The notes: a model not told the origin generated them from the letters alone. A stretch of DNA of 64,000 nt from Pseudomonas lundensis (GCF_001042985.1 NZ_JYKY01000003.1:1-64000); one strand, 5' to 3'; shown: positions 9,050 to 19,999, counted from the first letter of the stretch. Numbers and translations are program-made.

Positions 9050-9529
9050 TCAGGCGCGCGTTAAAAGGCGCGGGGCAAGCTCTTTGAGAGCGCGACGGTA
9101 GACCTCGCGCTTGAATGTCACCACCTGGCCCAACGGATACCAATAGCTGACCCAGCGCCAGCCATCGAATTCCGGTTTACCGGTCAAATCCATCCGCACC
9201 CGCTGCTCGTTAGAGATCAGGCGCAGCAAAAACCACTTCTGCTTCTGGCCGATGCACAGCGGCTGGCTGTGGGTACGGACCAAACGTTGCGGCAAACGAT
9301 AGCGCAACCAGCCTCGCGTGCAGGCGAGTATTTCTACATCTTCGCGTTCAAGGCCAACTTCTTCGTTCAGCTCACGGTACAAGGCGTCCTCTGGCGTCTC
9401 ATCAGGGTTGATACCGCCCTGTGGAAACTGCCACGCGTCTTGATTGATTCGGCGAGCCCAAAGTACCTGACCAGCATCATTTGTCAGAATAATCCCGACA
9501 TTAGGACGGAAACCATCGGGGTCGATCAC
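9050..9529 (-). CDS. rppH: RNA pyrophosphohydrolase (Nudix)
   Basis: Removes pyrophosphate from 5'-triphosphorylated mRNA and so triggers decay. The GTG at 9529, preceded by GAGG, gives [15 protein letters not shown] and a 159-residue protein, the normal Pseudomonas length; the longer upstream open frame has no family similarity. The Nudix box runs from [17 protein letters not shown] into NEEVGL. The conserved FPQGG and the [10 protein letters not shown] strand are typical of RppH (also called NudH or YgdP). It lies upstream of ptsP in the same direction and divergent from the HAD phosphatase gene, with 143 bases between the two starts. Confidence 0.95.
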   Translation of the reverse strand: MIDPDGFRPNVGIILTNDAGQVLWARRINQDAWQFPQGGINPDETPEDALYRELNEEVGLEREDVEILACTRGWLRYRLPQRLVRTHSQPLCIGQKQKWFLLRLISNEQRVRMDLTGKPEFDGWRWVSYWYPLGQVVTFKREVYRRALKELAPRLLTRA

Positions 9530-9672
9530 GGCAACAACCTCGCAAACGCATGTCGCCGCATTGTTCCACAAAGGTTGTGAACGCAGCAACGCGCCACCCT
9601 GTCTTATGTGCACTCTTCTTAAAAGACCGTATTCTTGTGGGCTTTCAACCGACAGCTCAGCGGGTAATTGCA

Positions 9673-10329
9673 ATGCGTCTGGCTTTATTCGACTTGGACA
9701 ACACCCTTTTAGGCGGCGACAGCGACCACGCATGGGGCGACTACCTGTGCAAACGCGGCATTCTCGACGGTGAGGCCTACAAAGCGCGCAACGACGCGTT
9801 TTATCAGGATTACCTGGCAGGCACACTCGATAACGCGGCCTACCTGAATTTCAGCATGGAAATCTTCGGCCGCCAGGACATGGCGCAACTGGATCAATGG
9901 CACCGTGAATTCATGCGCGACTGCATCGAGCCGTTGATGCTGCCCAAGGCCCAGGCGCTGCTGGCCCAACACCGCGAAGCTGGCGATACGCTGGTCATCA
10001 TTACCGCCACCAATCGCGTGGTCACCGCGCCGATTGCCAGGCACCTGGGCGTGGAACATTTGATCGCCACCGAGTGCGAGATCGTCGATGGCCGCTACAC
10101 CGGCCGCAGCGCTGACGTTCCGTGCTTTCGAGAAGGCAAGGTCACGCGCCTGACACGCTGGATGGCAGAAAACGGCCACACCCTCGAAGACAGCTACTTT
10201 TACAGTGATTCGATGAACGACCTGCCGTTGCTGGAGTGTGTCACCCATCCAGTAGCCGTCGACCCGGACCCCAACCTGCGGGCCGAAGCCATCAAACGTG
10301 GCTGGAAGGTCATGTCGCTGCGCGACTGA
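9673..10329 (+). CDS. HAD-IB phosphatase (PA0335-like, probable histidinol-phosphatase)
   Basis: A 218-residue SerB-like HAD hydrolase. Motif I is [11 protein letters not shown] with the nucleophile and general acid/base Asp pair, motif II is IITATN, and the metal-binding motif is [11 protein letters not shown]. The helical cap lies at about residues 15-75. The ATG at 9673 puts motif I at the N-terminus, so the longer frame from 9550 is rejected. By position (next to rppH-ptsP) it is the orthologue of P. aeruginosa PA0335, which to my recollection has been reported as the histidinol-phosphate phosphatase of histidine synthesis. That function is transferred by synteny and is not shown by the sequence. 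Confidence 0.88.
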   Translation: MRLALFDLDNTLLGGDSDHAWGDYLCKRGILDGEAYKARNDAFYQDYLAGTLDNAAYLNFSMEIFGRQDMAQLDQWHREFMRDCIEPLMLPKAQALLAQHREAGDTLVIITATNRVVTAPIARHLGVEHLIATECEIVDGRYTGRSADVPCFREGKVTRLTRWMAENGHTLEDSYFYSDSMNDLPLLECVTHPVAVDPDPNLRAEAIKRGWKVMSLRD

Positions 10330-10336
10330 ATGCAAA

Positions 10337-10358
10337 AGCCCCTCTTTGCAGAGGGGCT
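10337..10358 (-). terminator. intrinsic terminator of the DUF2269 gene
   Basis: Perfect 8-bp stem AGCCCCTC / GAGGGGCT with a six-base loop. On the minus strand it is followed by TTTTGCATT, so it best serves the gene ending at 10379; it may also slow transcription from the HAD gene. Confidence 0.7.
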
Positions 10359-10378
10359 CGTCGGGTTCAGCACATGGC

Positions 10379-10807
10379 TTAAACCGGCTTGGCGCCCATC
10401 AAACCGGCGATGGCGACAAAGCAAACGGCACAAAAAATCGCCAACACCCGCGTGAAACGAGGGTGTTTGGCCACGCGCCCCAACCGCAGGCGATTGAGCC
10501 TGACCACCAGCCACACCCAGCTCAGCGCGCCCAACAAGTACAAGCAACTACCAGCCAGCAACCACAGTTGACTCAACGGCCAACCCGCCAGATGCACCAG
10601 CCACCACCCGCTGACGGGCAAGGCCAGCAGGCACAGCCCCATCAAAGCCCAGACAAAGCCCCACGGGCGTCGCAACGCGCCACCCGACACGTCTTTATCC
10701 CCGGCCCGGTTACGGCGAATAACCACCACCAGCAACGCAATGGCGCAGACGAACAGCAGCAGTGTCGACACCCCATGCAACAGCTTCAACGCGGTGAAGG
10801 TTTCCAT
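10379..10807 (-). CDS. small integral membrane protein (DUF2269-like)
   Basis: A 142-residue protein with four hydrophobic segments (about 7-28, 48-70, 77-100 and 118-138) separated by short basic loops. The pattern, with an N-terminal KLLHG segment, fits the DUF2269 family of predicted membrane proteins with no known function. It stands alone, with its own terminator downstream and ilvA ending 40 bases upstream on the same strand, so it may also be read from ilvA. Confidence 0.7.
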   Translation of the reverse strand: METFTALKLLHGVSTLLLFVCAIALLVVVIRRNRAGDKDVSGGALRRPWGFVWALMGLCLLALPVSGWWLVHLAGWPLSQLWLLAGSCLYLLGALSWVWLVVRLNRLRLGRVAKHPRFTRVLAIFCAVCFVAIAGLMGAKPV

Positions 10808-10847
10808 GTCATTGCTTCCTTGAACGGTTCATTGAGCTTAGCGCCTA

Positions 10848-12362
10848 TCAGCCAAGAAACAGCTGATAGGCCGGGTTATCACTTTCATCCCAGTACGGGT
10901 AGCCAATGTCCGCCAGCGCGGCAGGCACCAGATGACGCTCGTCCGCAGGCACTTGCAACCCGGCCATCACACGACCATCTGCGGCGCCATGGTTGCGGTA
11001 ATGGAACATCGAGATATTCCAGCGCCCACCCAGTTTGTTGAGGAAGTTGAACAAGGCACCGGGGCGTTCCGGGAATTCGAAGCGGAACAACTGCTCATCA
11101 CTGACTTTGTCGGCGTGCCCGCCCACCATGTGGCGGATGTGCAACTTGGCCAGTTCGTTGTCGGTCAGGTCCACCACCGGGAAGCCTTGCTCGCGCAAGC
11201 TCGCCAGTAAGGCGCTGCGCGGATCGTTGACCGGGTGCGTCTGCACGCCGACAAAAATGTGCGCTTCACGGCCGGTGTGGTAGCGGTAGTTGAATTCGGT
11301 GATCTGACGCTTGCCGATCGCCTGGCAGAACGCCTTGAAACTGCCGACCTCTTCAGGAATGGTCACCGCGATGATGGCTTCACGGCCTTCACCCAACTCC
11401 GCGCGTTCGGCCACATGGCGCAAGCGGTCGAAGTTGACGTTGGCGCCCGAGTCGATCGCAACCAGCGTCTGGCCCTTCACGCCACGCTGCTCGACGTATT
11501 TCTTGATCCCGGCCACACCCAGTGCACCGGCAGGTTCGGTGATCGAGCGGGTATCGTCGAAGATATCCTTGATGGCGGCACAGATCTCGTCTGTGCTGAC
11601 CGTGATGACTTCATCCACGTAGTCTTTGCAGATATCAAAGGTGTGCTGGCCAATCTGGCCGACGGCCACGCCATCGGCAAAGATGCCCACGGTCGGCAAC
11701 ACCACGCGCTCGCCCGCGGCCATGGCGGCTTGCAGGCAGTTGGAATCGTCCGGCTCCACGCCAATGACCTTGATGTCCGGCCGCAAGTACTTCACGTACG
11801 CGGCGATCCCTGCAATCAGCCCGCCGCCGCCCACCGGCACGAAAATCGCGTCCAGCGGCGCCGGGTGCTGGCGCAGAATTTCCATCGCCACGGTGCCCTG
11901 CCCGGCGATGGTGTGCGGGTCATCGTAGGGATGCACGTAGACGTAGCCTTTTTGCTCCACCAATTGCAGTGAGTACGCCAGCGCCTCGGGGAACGAATCG
12001 CCGTGCAACACCACGATGCCACCACGGGAACGCACGCCTTCGATTTTGATCTCGGGCGTGGTTTTGGGCATCACGATGGTGGCCTTGACCCCCAGCTTTT
12101 TGGCGGCCAGCGCCAGGCCCTGAGCGTGATTGCCCGCAGAAGCCGTGACCACGCCACACGCGCGCTCGGCGTCGCTCAGGTGCATCAACTTGTTGTAAGC
12201 GCCACGAATCTTGAACGAGTACACCGGTTGCAGATCTTCGCGTTTAAGCCAAATCTGATTGCCCAACCGCTCGGTCAGCTGGTTGGCGGCTTGCAAGGGC
12301 GTTTCAACGGCCACGTCATAAACGCGCGAGTTGAGGATCTTCTTAACGTACTGTTCGAGCAT
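10848..12362 (-). CDS. ilvA: threonine ammonia-lyase, biosynthetic
   Basis: A 504-residue PLP enzyme converting threonine to 2-oxobutanoate, the first step towards isoleucine. The PLP Lys is residue 51 in [11 protein letters not shown] and the phosphate-binding glycine loop is [13 protein letters not shown]. After the catalytic domain (to about 325) come two ACT-like regulatory repeats ([13 protein letters not shown] and [16 protein letters not shown]), as in the allosteric, isoleucine-inhibited biosynthetic form. The length matches E. coli IlvA. It is divergent from rpiA across 219 bases. Confidence 0.96.
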   Translation of the reverse strand: MLEQYVKKILNSRVYDVAVETPLQAANQLTERLGNQIWLKREDLQPVYSFKIRGAYNKLMHLSDAERACGVVTASAGNHAQGLALAAKKLGVKATIVMPKTTPEIKIEGVRSRGGIVVLHGDSFPEALAYSLQLVEQKGYVYVHPYDDPHTIAGQGTVAMEILRQHPAPLDAIFVPVGGGGLIAGIAAYVKYLRPDIKVIGVEPDDSNCLQAAMAAGERVVLPTVGIFADGVAVGQIGQHTFDICKDYVDEVITVSTDEICAAIKDIFDDTRSITEPAGALGVAGIKKYVEQRGVKGQTLVAIDSGANVNFDRLRHVAERAELGEGREAIIAVTIPEEVGSFKAFCQAIGKRQITEFNYRYHTGREAHIFVGVQTHPVNDPRSALLASLREQGFPVVDLTDNELAKLHIRHMVGGHADKVSDEQLFRFEFPERPGALFNFLNKLGGRWNISMFHYRNHGAADGRVMAGLQVPADERHLVPAALADIGYPYWDESDNPAYQLFLG

Positions 12363-12538
12363 CGGAAAGCGTCACTGTGCGAGTTAGCAGGGACCCAGGA
12401 GTCTACCCCAGCGTTTACGCGGCCGACCACACGAAATGGGAGGTTTATACCGCCTCCTTATCCCGACCCTCTGCTAAAGGAACAGGGCACAGGGTCGCAC
12501 CCGTTGTCAGACCACGCCCACAGCTCAACGCTTGTCCG

Positions 12539-12544
12539 TATAAT
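12539..12544 (+). promoter_or_regulatory. -10 box of rpiA promoter
   Basis: A perfect TATAAT lies 38 bases upstream of the rpiA ATG within GTATAATGCCGG. No good -35 hexamer is seen at 16-18 bases; a TTGTCA at 12504 is too far away. Confidence 0.55.
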
Positions 12545-12581
12545 GCCGGCCTTCTGTTCCCCTTCCCGCCCCGGAGCCCGC

Positions 12582-13253
12582 ATGACCCAGGATCAACTCA
12601 AACAGGCCGTCGCCCAAGCGGCTGTCGATTTCATCCTCCCAAAACTGGATGACAAGAGCATCGTGGGGGTCGGCACCGGCTCCACGGCCAACTGCTTCAT
12701 CGACGCACTGGCCCAACACAAAGGCGCGTTCGACGGCGCCGTCGCCAGCTCCGAAGCCACCGCCGCACGCCTCAAGGGCCACGGAATTCCGGTGTATGAA
12801 CTCAACACCGTCAGCGACCTGGAGTTCTACGTGGACGGCGCCGACGAGAGCGACGAGCACCTGAACTTGATCAAGGGCGGTGGCGCAGCCCTGACCCGCG
12901 AGAAGATCGTGGCCGCCGTTGCCAAGACTTTCATCTGCATCGCCGACGCCAGCAAGCTGGTGCCAGTGCTGGGTGCGTTCCCGCTGCCAGTCGAAGTGAT
13001 CCCGATGGCCCGTAGCCACGTGGCCCGCGAGTTGGTCAAACTGGGCGGCGACCCGGTTTACCGCGAAGGTGTCATCACCGACAACGGCAATATCATCCTT
13101 GACGTGTTCAACATGCAGATCACCAACCCGGTGGAACTGGAGCGTCAAATCAACGCCATCGTCGGCGTGGTGACGAACGGTTTGTTCGCGGCACGGCCTG
13201 CGGATTTGCTGTTGCTGGGCACACCAGAAGGCGTAAAAACCCTGTCGAAATAA
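12582..13253 (+). CDS. rpiA: ribose-5-phosphate isomerase A
   Basis: A 223-residue enzyme of the non-oxidative pentose phosphate pathway interconverting ribose 5-phosphate and ribulose 5-phosphate. Family motifs: [14 protein letters not shown] near the N-terminus, [20 protein letters not shown] with the catalytic Asp pair, and the catalytic Glu in ALTREKIVA. The ATG at 12582 gives the standard length; the longer frame that opens inside the ilvA antisense strand is spurious. It has its own promoter and is followed by a strong terminator. Confidence 0.97.
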   Translation: MTQDQLKQAVAQAAVDFILPKLDDKSIVGVGTGSTANCFIDALAQHKGAFDGAVASSEATAARLKGHGIPVYELNTVSDLEFYVDGADESDEHLNLIKGGGAALTREKIVAAVAKTFICIADASKLVPVLGAFPLPVEVIPMARSHVARELVKLGGDPVYREGVITDNGNIILDVFNMQITNPVELERQINAIVGVVTNGLFAARPADLLLLGTPEGVKTLSK

Positions 13254-13266
13254 AACCTCAGGCATG

Positions 13267-13295
13267 AAAAAGCCGACGCATGCGTCGGCTTTTTT
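13267..13295. terminator. bidirectional terminator between rpiA and DUF1161 gene
   Basis: A-rich run, a long GC-rich self-complementary stem AAGCCGACGCATGCGTCGGC, then T6. The symmetry suits both the rpiA transcript and the convergent small gene. Confidence 0.85.
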
Positions 13296-13307
13296 GTACG
13301 CGTTGAC

Positions 13308-13529
13308 TTATCCGCGCTTGTAAACGATTTCCTTGGTGTCACCGCCGCAGGTGCCGACCACTTTGCCATCTGCCGAAGCGCCCTTGTCCACGATCTCCAG
13401 CGAGTAGTGTGCAACACCCTTGGCGTCTAGTTTGGCGGCAATTTCGCTTTTCAGCTCACCGCAGTCTTTTGCGGCAAAGGCTGTGCTCGCCAGTGTCATC
13501 AAACCGACAGCCACTAAAATCTTCTTCAT
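13308..13529 (-). CDS. small periplasmic DUF1161 protein
   Basis: A 73-residue precursor. A signal peptide covers residues 1-19 (MKKILVAVGLMTLASTAFA, cleavage after AFA). The mature part of about 54 residues has two Cys (in AKDCGELKSEI and GTCGGDTKEI) that could form a disulfide. The CGELKSEIAAKLDAKGV start of the mature part is typical of DUF1161, small secreted proteins of unknown role common in Pseudomonas. The start has an AGGGGATGTGACG ribosome-binding region. Confidence 0.8.
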   Translation of the reverse strand: MKKILVAVGLMTLASTAFAAKDCGELKSEIAAKLDAKGVAHYSLEIVDKGASADGKVVGTCGGDTKEIVYKRG

Positions 13530-13649
13530 CCGTCACATCCCCTGTTCAAAACAAAAAGGGTGCGCCGCGCTTGTGCAGCGTCGCACCCAGACGGTGTAGC
13601 GGAGTTTATGGCAAACGGCCAGCTCACAAGTTCAAAAGGATTGCGCGAC

Positions 13650-13865
13650 TCAGCTGCTGGCGATGCGGAATCCGACCTTGAGGGTCACCTGGTAGTGCGC
13701 CACTTTGCCGTCCTTGATGTGCCCGCGAGTCTCCAGCACTTCGAACCACTCCATGTGCTTGATGCTTTTGTTGGCCTCGGCCAGTGCATTACTGATGGCG
13801 TCTTCTATGCTGCTCGGGGACGAGCCTACCAGTTCGATTTTCTTGTAGGTGTGATGGTCAGACAT
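13650..13865 (-). CDS. dodecin flavoprotein
   Basis: A 71-residue protein starting MSDHHTYKKIELVG at 13865, preceded by GGAGAACGTT; this start is preferred to the ATG four codons upstream. Dodecins assemble as hollow dodecamers that bind and buffer flavins such as FMN, riboflavin or lumichrome. Family marks are the KKIELVGSS strand, the SIEDAISNALAEA helix, the flavin-stacking Trp in MEWFEVLETRG and the terminal YQVTLKVGFRI strand. It is transcribed alone. Confidence 0.92.
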   Translation of the reverse strand: MSDHHTYKKIELVGSSPSSIEDAISNALAEANKSIKHMEWFEVLETRGHIKDGKVAHYQVTLKVGFRIASS

Positions 13866-14021
13866 AACGTTCTCCATTTGTCGTAAGTCAAAGCCTAGCA
13901 GCGAATGTGCTGAATACTTGGGAAGCGATGCGAAAGGAAAAGTTCAGGTTTACTGCACTTTCTGAAAACACCGGAGTCGGACTTAACACACACAGTCACT
14001 CATCAATGCAGGAGAGCCCTA

Positions 14022-14348
14022 ATGGCTAGCAATTCTTTACGTAAAGCCTCATTGCAAAGCATGGAAGCTGAGATCGAGAGCCTGCTTAAGTCTCTGGAAA
14101 GCCTCAAAGACGACGCCTCGGAAGAGTCCAAGAAGACCCTTAAGGCACTTAAAGGCAATGCTGAGAACGCCCTCAAGCATTCCCGTCACCTGCTCAGCGA
14201 AACCTTCGAAGAAGTGAAGGACAAAACCCGCGAGACGGCCATTGCCACCCGCGAATACGCCCAAGAGCACCCCTACGCCACAGCGGGCGTTGCCATCGGC
14301 GCACTGGGCCTGCTGGCCGCTTACCTGATGTGCAAGCGCGGCAACTAA
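14022..14348 (+). CDS. DUF883 membrane protein (ElaB/YqjD-like)
   Basis: A 108-residue protein with a long charged, coiled-coil-prone region (about 10-80, heptad-like Leu in [11 protein letters not shown]) and one C-terminal membrane segment ([17 protein letters not shown]) ending in a basic tail. This is the ElaB/YqjD/DUF883 architecture, tail-anchored inner-membrane proteins linked to ribosome binding in stationary phase. AGGAGAGCCCTA precedes the ATG. Its stop overlaps the trpI stop convergently by four bases. Confidence 0.85.
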   Translation: MASNSLRKASLQSMEAEIESLLKSLESLKDDASEESKKTLKALKGNAENALKHSRHLLSETFEEVKDKTRETAIATREYAQEHPYATAGVAIGALGLLAAYLMCKRGN

Positions 14349-15241
14349 ACCGCGTTACGCGCGAGCTCAGCCTTGAGCCATTGCGCCAGTTGCCGGGCGC
14401 GCCCATCTGCGGCGCGCTTGGGCAGCCATAACGCCAGTTGCGCCGGGGTTTGCACAAACCCCCACGGCGCAACCAGGCGCCCTGCCTTGAGGTCCTCGGT
14501 GACCAGCGGCTGCGGGGCAATCGCAACGCCCAACCCGGCGACTGCGGCCTCCAGCAAGTAGTACAAGTGCTCAAACCCCTGCCCATATTTCAATGCCGTT
14601 GCATCGAGCGCATGCTGCTGCGCCCAACTGGGCCATGCCTGCGGCCTGGACGTGGTGTGCAGTAACGCCTCATCGAGCAAGGCGCTGGCCGGTGCATTGC
14701 GCAACTGTTCATAACGGGCGAAGCGCGGGCTGAGCACAGGCCCGATCCGCTCGCTGCCCAACTCATACACCTGCATGTCGGCGGGCCACGGCGGCTCAGC
14801 GAACACCAGCAAGGCGTCGAGCCCCGGTTTGCGGGGGTCCAGATCGCCTTCACCGGCAGACAGGTGCAAACGAAAATCCGGCAAATCGGCGTTCAACCGC
14901 CCCAGCCGGGGGATGAACCAGCGCGCCAGCAAACTGCCCGAACACCCCAGCACAAACGGCGCATCAATGTGGCTTTGCGTGAGTTCGTTGCACACGTTGC
15001 GTACCCGATCAAAGGCTTCGCTGCTGGCATCTCGCAGGCGCACCCCGGCGTCGGTCAGCCTCAGGCCACGGCCTTCCTTGACGAACAGGCTCACACCCAA
15101 GTGCTCTTCGAGGACTTTGATTTGCCGACTGACGGCGCCGTGGGTGACGTTCAACTGTTCAGCCGCCTGACTGACGCTGTTCAGGCGGGCAGTGGCTTCG
15201 AAGGCACGCAGGGCATTTAAGGGTGGGAGGTCGCGGCTCAT
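14345..15241 (-). CDS. trpI: LysR-type activator of trpBA
   Basis: A 298-residue LysR regulator with an N-terminal winged helix-turn-helix (about 1-65; [21 protein letters not shown] is the recognition region) and a periplasmic-binding-like effector domain. It lies divergent from trpB, the hallmark of Pseudomonas TrpI, which binds the shared intergenic region and activates trpBA in response to indole-3-glycerol phosphate. The function is assigned from family and position. Confidence 0.92.
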   Translation of the reverse strand: MSRDLPPLNALRAFEATARLNSVSQAAEQLNVTHGAVSRQIKVLEEHLGVSLFVKEGRGLRLTDAGVRLRDASSEAFDRVRNVCNELTQSHIDAPFVLGCSGSLLARWFIPRLGRLNADLPDFRLHLSAGEGDLDPRKPGLDALLVFAEPPWPADMQVYELGSERIGPVLSPRFARYEQLRNAPASALLDEALLHTTSRPQAWPSWAQQHALDATALKYGQGFEHLYYLLEAAVAGLGVAIAPQPLVTEDLKAGRLVAPWGFVQTPAQLALWLPKRAADGRARQLAQWLKAELARNAV

Positions 15242-15354
15242 GGTATCTGTGAGTTTTCCTGACAGGTTGCGGCGATCTTATCGGTTTTCATCGCGGTCTG
15301 TCGCGCGTAGAGTCAGGCCCATCGACCTTCGTACCTTTTCAGCTGGAGCGTCCC
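15242..15354. promoter_or_regulatory. trpI-trpBA divergent control region
   Basis: The 113-base gap between the two start codons must hold the promoters of trpI and trpBA and, by analogy with other pseudomonads, the TrpI binding sites. An AT-rich block TCTTATCGGTTTTCATC lies near the middle. A TAGAGT about 45 bases before trpB could be its -10. The trpB ribosome-binding site is TGGAGCG. Individual TrpI sites cannot be placed with confidence. Confidence 0.5.
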
Positions 15355-16575
15355 ATGACTCAATCCAATTTGCGTACCGGCCCCGACGCCAATGGCCTGT
15401 TCGGTTCATTCGGCGGCCGTTACGTGGCAGAAACCCTGATGCCCTTGATCCTTGAGCTGGATCGCGAATACGAGCTGGCCAAGCACGACCCCGAATTCAT
15501 CAAAGAACTGGCGTACTTTCAGCGCGACTACGTGGGCCGTCCCAGCCCGCTGTACTACGCCGAACGCCTGACCGAGTTCTGCGGCGGCGCAAAAATCTAC
15601 CTCAAGCGTGAAGAGCTGAACCACACCGGCGCGCACAAAATCAACAACTGCATCGGCCAGATCCTGCTGGCACGGCGCATGGGCAAAAAACGCATCATTG
15701 CCGAAACCGGCGCTGGGATGCACGGCGTGGCCACCGCCACCGTGGCAGCGCGGTTCGGCCTGCAATGCGTGATCTACATGGGCACGACCGACATCGAACG
15801 TCAGCAAGCCAACGTGTTCCGCATGAAGCTGCTGGGCGCCGAAGTGATCCCGGTCGTGGCCGGCACCGGCACGCTCAAGGACGCCATGAATGAAGCCCTG
15901 CGTGACTGGGTGACCCATGTCGACAGCACTTTCTACCTGATCGGCACCGTGGCAGGCCCGCACCCGTACCCGGCGATGGTGCGTGACTTCCAGGCTGTGA
16001 TCGGCAAGGAAACCCGCGACCAGATGCAGGCACAGGAAGGCCGCCTGCCCGACAGCCTGGTGGCGTGCATCGGTGGCGGCTCCAACGCCATGGGCCTGTT
16101 CCACCCGTTCCTGGATGACACCAGCGTTCAGATCATCGGCGTCGAAGCGGCCGGGTACGGCATCGAAACCGGCAAGCACGCCGCCAGCCTCAATGGCGGA
16201 GAGCCAGGGGTCTTGCACGGCAACCGCACGTTCCTGTTGCAGGACAACGACGGTCAGATCATCGACGCTCACTCCATTTCCGCCGGTCTCGATTACCCCG
16301 GCATCGGCCCGGAACACGCGTGGTTACATGACATCGGTCGTGTCGAATACACCTCGGTCACTGACGATGAAGCCCTCGACGCGTTCCATAAATGCTGCCG
16401 CCTGGAAGGCATCATCCCCGCGCTGGAAAGCGCCCACGCACTGGCTGAAGTATTCAAGCGCGCACCGACCCTGCCAGCCGACCACTTGATGGTGGTCAAC
16501 TTGTCCGGTCGCGGCGACAAAGACATGCAAACCGTGATGCACCACATGGAACAGTCCCAGCAGGAGAAACACTGA
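15355..16575 (+). CDS. trpB: tryptophan synthase beta subunit
   Basis: A 406-residue PLP enzyme that condenses indole with serine to give tryptophan, working in the alpha2beta2 complex. The PLP Lys is residue 95 in HTGAHKINN, the phosphate-binding glycines are [10 protein letters not shown], and [12 protein letters not shown] carries the conserved catalytic Glu. The start ATG at 15355 follows TGGAGCGTCCC. The stop overlaps the trpA start (TGATGA), giving translational coupling of equimolar subunits. Confidence 0.98.
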   Translation: MTQSNLRTGPDANGLFGSFGGRYVAETLMPLILELDREYELAKHDPEFIKELAYFQRDYVGRPSPLYYAERLTEFCGGAKIYLKREELNHTGAHKINNCIGQILLARRMGKKRIIAETGAGMHGVATATVAARFGLQCVIYMGTTDIERQQANVFRMKLLGAEVIPVVAGTGTLKDAMNEALRDWVTHVDSTFYLIGTVAGPHPYPAMVRDFQAVIGKETRDQMQAQEGRLPDSLVACIGGGSNAMGLFHPFLDDTSVQIIGVEAAGYGIETGKHAASLNGGEPGVLHGNRTFLLQDNDGQIIDAHSISAGLDYPGIGPEHAWLHDIGRVEYTSVTDDEALDAFHKCCRLEGIIPALESAHALAEVFKRAPTLPADHLMVVNLSGRGDKDMQTVMHHMEQSQQEKH

Positions 16576-17384
16576 TGAGCCGCCTGCAAACCCGCTTTGC
16601 CGAACTCAAGGAACAGAATCGCGCCGCACTGGTGACCTTTGTCACGGCGGGCGATCCGGATTACGCCACGTCCCTGGCCATTCTTAAAGGCCTGCCTGCT
16701 GCGGGGGCGGACGTGATCGAGCTGGGCATGCCGTTCACCGACCCGATGGCCGATGGTCCCGCCATTCAACTGGCCAACATTCGTGCACTCAGCGGCCATC
16801 AGAATCTGGCCAAAACCCTGCAAATGGTGCGCGAGTTCCGCGAAGGGAACAGCGATACCCCGCTGGTGCTGATGGGCTACTTCAACCCGATTCACCATTA
16901 CGGCGTGGCCACATTCATTGCCGAAGCGAAGGCATCCGGCGTTGACGGCATGATCGTGGTGGACATGCCGCCCGAGCACAACAGCGAGCTGTGCGACCCC
17001 GCACAAGCAGCGGGCCTGGATTTTATCCGCCTGACCACACCCACCACCGACGACGCACGACTGCCCAAAGTACTGACCGGCAGTTCGGGTTTTGTGTATT
17101 ACGTGTCGGTCGCGGGTGTGACCGGGGCAGGTTCTGCGACCACCGATCAGGTCAGTGAAGCCATTGAGCGTCTGCGTCGGCACACCGACTTGCCGATCAG
17201 TGTCGGGTTTGGCATTCGCACCCCGGAACAGGCGGCCGCCATTGCCCGCTTGGCCGACGGCGTGGTGGTCGGCTCGGCGCTGATCGACAAGATCGAAAAT
17301 GCCGCAACCCCGGAACAGGCTGTGGATGGCGTGCTGAGCCTGTGTGCCGCCTTGGCTGAGGGTGTTCGCAAAGCCCGGGGCTGA
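16575..17384 (+). CDS. trpA: tryptophan synthase alpha subunit
   Basis: A 269-residue TIM-barrel subunit that cleaves indole-3-glycerol phosphate to indole and glyceraldehyde 3-phosphate. The catalytic Glu and Asp lie in [16 protein letters not shown]; the phosphate loop is [10 protein letters not shown], followed by [12 protein letters not shown]. It is coupled to trpB by a one-base overlap, and the pair is controlled by TrpI. Confidence 0.98.
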   Translation: MSRLQTRFAELKEQNRAALVTFVTAGDPDYATSLAILKGLPAAGADVIELGMPFTDPMADGPAIQLANIRALSGHQNLAKTLQMVREFREGNSDTPLVLMGYFNPIHHYGVATFIAEAKASGVDGMIVVDMPPEHNSELCDPAQAAGLDFIRLTTPTTDDARLPKVLTGSSGFVYYVSVAGVTGAGSATTDQVSEAIERLRRHTDLPISVGFGIRTPEQAAAIARLADGVVVGSALIDKIENAATPEQAVDGVLSLCAALAEGVRKARG

Positions 17385-17390
17385 CCGTGA

Positions 17391-17420
17391 AAAACCTGCT
17401 GGCACGCACGCCAGCAGGTT
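17391..17420 (-). terminator. terminator of the sfnB-like/metQNI operon
   Basis: An 11-bp perfect stem AACCTGCTGGC / GCCAGCAGGTT with a six-base loop. On the minus strand it runs into TTTTCACGG, so it ends the operon stopping at 17433; it also faces trpA and may act in both directions. Confidence 0.75.
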
Positions 17421-17432
17421 GTCGGGACTGAT

Positions 17433-18077
17433 TTACCGCTTGTTCAGCCCCCTCGCCAGGCGATCCCCTCCCTGCTGAATCACCGCGACCAGCACCACCA
17501 GCAACACAATCACAGTGAGCATCACTTGAGTGTCAAATCGCTGGTAGCCATACCGATAGGCAATGTCCCCCAGACCGCCCGCGCCGATGGCACCTGCCAT
17601 GGCGGAGGAATTGATCATGGTCACCAGCGTGATGGTGAATCCACCCACGATGCCGGGTAATGCTTCAGGCAGCAGGACGTGCCAGATGATGTGATGGCGT
17701 TTGCAGCCCATGGCTTGTGCCGCTTCGATCAGGCCGTGGTCCACTTCACGCAAACTGACCTCTGCAATGCGCGCAAAAAACGGGGTTGCGGCGATGGTCA
17801 ATGGCACGACTGCCGCCCACACGCCGTAAGTCGTACCGACAATCAGCCGGGTGAACGGAATCAGGGCCACCATCAGAATCAGGAACGGGATGGAACGAAA
17901 CAGGTTCACGAACGCGCCCAGTGCCTTGTTCAGCGCGGGCGCCTGATAAATGCCGCCCTTGTCACTGGTCACCAAAATGACCGCCAGCGGAATCCCCAGC
18001 ACCAGCGCGATCAACGACGACACGCCGACCATCAGGAAGGTGTCGATCATCCCCTGCCACAAACGATCAAATGCCAT
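17433..18077 (-). CDS. MetI-type ABC importer permease
   Basis: A 214-residue permease with five hydrophobic segments and the EAA loop [22 protein letters not shown] cut short here to its core [12 protein letters not shown], which contacts the ATPase. The start ATG at 18077 lies inside the end of the ATPase gene (11-base overlap), so they are coupled; the longer frame upstream is spurious. It matches the D-methionine/MetI permease family. Given the monooxygenases in the operon, the substrate is probably another sulfur compound, so metI is not used as a symbol. Confidence 0.9.
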   Translation of the reverse strand: MAFDRLWQGMIDTFLMVGVSSLIALVLGIPLAVILVTSDKGGIYQAPALNKALGAFVNLFRSIPFLILMVALIPFTRLIVGTTYGVWAAVVPLTIAATPFFARIAEVSLREVDHGLIEAAQAMGCKRHHIIWHVLLPEALPGIVGGFTITLVTMINSSAMAGAIGAGGLGDIAYRYGYQRFDTQVMLTVIVLLVVLVAVIQQGGDRLARGLNKR

Positions 18078-19188
18078 AACCGACCACCTCGACGTGTTGT
18101 GCCCAGTGTTGGGCGCGCTTGCGCAGTTCTTCCGCGCCCACTGACATGCTGCTGACACTGAGCAGCAGTTGCCCCAAGGCATGGCCCTGAATCTGTTCAA
18201 CCCCGCCCTGGAGCAAGCGCACCTGGCCACCGAGTGCGGCAAACAGGGCGCCAAGGTCAGGCTCCTGCGCCTGCTGGCCAGTCAAGCGCAAGCGCAGGAT
18301 CACACTCGATTGCGCCGACACCGGTTGCGCGCTGATGCGCGCCTGCACGCTTTCGGGCAACGCATCCTGCAACGGCGCAAGCAAGGTTTTACTGACCTCG
18401 TGCTGTGGGTTGCCAAACACCTGCCACACCGGGCCCTGCTCGACAATGCGCCCCTGTTCCAGGACCACCACGCGATGGCAGATGTCACGAATGACAGCCA
18501 TTTCATGGGTAATGAGCACGATGGTCAGCCCCAATCGCTGGTTGATCTCACGCAACAAACCGAGGATCGAGTGCGTGGTTTCAGGGTCGAGTGCCGACGT
18601 GGCTTCGTCGCACAACAAAATGGCAGGGTTATGCACCAATGCACGGGCAATGCCCACGCGCTGCTTCTGCCCGCCTGACAGCTGCGCCGGGTAGGCCGTG
18701 TGCTTGCCTTGCAAGCCCACCAGTTCCAGCAACTCACGGACTTTTTGTTCGCGCTGCAATTTCGGCACGCCCGCCACCTTCAACGGCAACTCCACGTTTT
18801 GCCACACAGTTTTGGCGGACATCAGGTTGAAGTGCTGAAAAATCATGCCGATCTGCCGGCGCAGCGTCACCAGCGTGTTTTCATCAAACCCGCCAATGTC
18901 GACCTGATCAATCAGCACACGGCCGCGGGTGGGTTGTTCCAGACGATTGATGGTGCGAATCAACGACGATTTGCCCGCCCCGCTGCGGCCAATGATGCCG
19001 AAGATCTCCCCGCGTTGAATCGCCAGGTCGATGCCCGACAGCGCATCCACCGGGCCCTGGCGCCCGTCATAGGTTTTACCCACGCCGATAAAGCGCACAT
19101 GGGCGCGGCTGAGTTCAGGGTGCAGTTCGGTCTGGGTCGCACCGGGCGACTGGGTGTCGAGCCGCGCACGAGCAATGGCCACGCTCAT
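18067..19188 (-). CDS. MetN-type ABC importer ATPase with NIL domain
   Basis: A 373-residue ATPase. Walker A is GRSGAGKSS, the signature is [15 protein letters not shown], Walker B is [13 protein letters not shown] and the switch His is in LITHEMAV. The C-terminal region (about 285-373) fits the NIL/ACT-like regulatory domain that senses substrate in MetN. The extra N-terminal 30 residues are not part of the ATPase core. The ATG at 19188 overlaps the end region of the binding-protein gene, one base after its stop. Together with the permease and binding protein it forms a MetNIQ-like importer in a sulfur-scavenging operon. Confidence 0.92.
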   Translation of the reverse strand: MSVAIARARLDTQSPGATQTELHPELSRAHVRFIGVGKTYDGRQGPVDALSGIDLAIQRGEIFGIIGRSGAGKSSLIRTINRLEQPTRGRVLIDQVDIGGFDENTLVTLRRQIGMIFQHFNLMSAKTVWQNVELPLKVAGVPKLQREQKVRELLELVGLQGKHTAYPAQLSGGQKQRVGIARALVHNPAILLCDEATSALDPETTHSILGLLREINQRLGLTIVLITHEMAVIRDICHRVVVLEQGRIVEQGPVWQVFGNPQHEVSKTLLAPLQDALPESVQARISAQPVSAQSSVILRLRLTGQQAQEPDLGALFAALGGQVRLLQGGVEQIQGHALGQLLLSVSSMSVGAEELRKRAQHWAQHVEVVGYGI

Positions 19189-19189
19189 G

Positions 19190-19999
19190 TCAGCCTCCCC
19201 AGCCCGGCTGGTACAAGGTGCCGTAGGTTTTGTCCAGCGACGCTTTGACCACCGGCGAGTGCTGGTAGATGTCCACAAATTTGGCGATGCGCGGATCGTC
19301 CTTGTTCTGCGGCTTGATGACGAACTGAATCACGTATTCCGGGTGATCGAGGCCGTCAAACAGCAGGGCGGAACCGGCATCGAAGGTTTTGGCCAGACGG
19401 ATGTAGGCCGGATAACCTTGCACCAGATCGGCATCATCGTACGCGCGGACCAATTGCACGGCTTCGACTTGCAGAATGTTGATGTTTTTCGGGTTGGCGG
19501 TGATGTCGTCTTCGGTGGCTTTGTAACCGACGCCCGGCTTGAGCGTAATCAGTCCCGCTTTAGCCAGTAATTGCAGGCCGCGACCGCTGTTGATCGGGTC
19601 ATTGGCGATCGCCACCGTGGCCCCGGTCGGCAGCGCTTCCAGGCTTTTGTACGTTTTGGAGTACAAGCCGATGTTGTTGATGATCCCCGGTTTGAACGGC
19701 ACCAGATCGCTGCCGGAAGCCGCGTTGGCATTCTCCAGAAACGGAATGTGCTGGAAATAGTTAACGTCGATATCGCCCGCCGCCAGTGTGGTGTTGGGCG
19801 CGATCCAGTCCGTGAACTCCACCAGTTCCACTTTCAGGCCCTGTTTTTCAGCTTCTGCGACGGCTGTTTCCAGCGGGATGGCAAAGGCGGCCGTCGTGCC
19901 AACCTTGAGGGGGTTGTCGGCTGCATGGGCGAATCCGCTGATCAGGCCGAAGGCTAACACCAGTGCGTTGACTGGGTGGGTGATGTGTTTTTTGTTCAT
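19190..19999 (-). CDS. MetQ-like periplasmic substrate-binding protein
   Basis: A 269-residue NlpA/MetQ-family binding protein. The start MNKKHITH at 19999 has GGA at eight bases, better than the ATG two codons earlier. The signal peptide runs to about residue 27 ([15 protein letters not shown]) and has no lipobox Cys, so the protein is probably free in the periplasm, unlike lipoprotein MetQ. The mature start [16 protein letters not shown] and the motifs [24 protein letters not shown] in part (DIDVNYFQH) are typical of the family. It lies 41 bases after the flavin monooxygenase gene in the same operon. Confidence 0.9.
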   Translation of the reverse strand: MNKKHITHPVNALVLAFGLISGFAHAADNPLKVGTTAAFAIPLETAVAEAEKQGLKVELVEFTDWIAPNTTLAAGDIDVNYFQHIPFLENANAASGSDLVPFKPGIINNIGLYSKTYKSLEALPTGATVAIANDPINSGRGLQLLAKAGLITLKPGVGYKATEDDITANPKNINILQVEAVQLVRAYDDADLVQGYPAYIRLAKTFDAGSALLFDGLDHPEYVIQFVIKPQNKDDPRIAKFVDIYQHSPVVKASLDKTYGTLYQPGWGG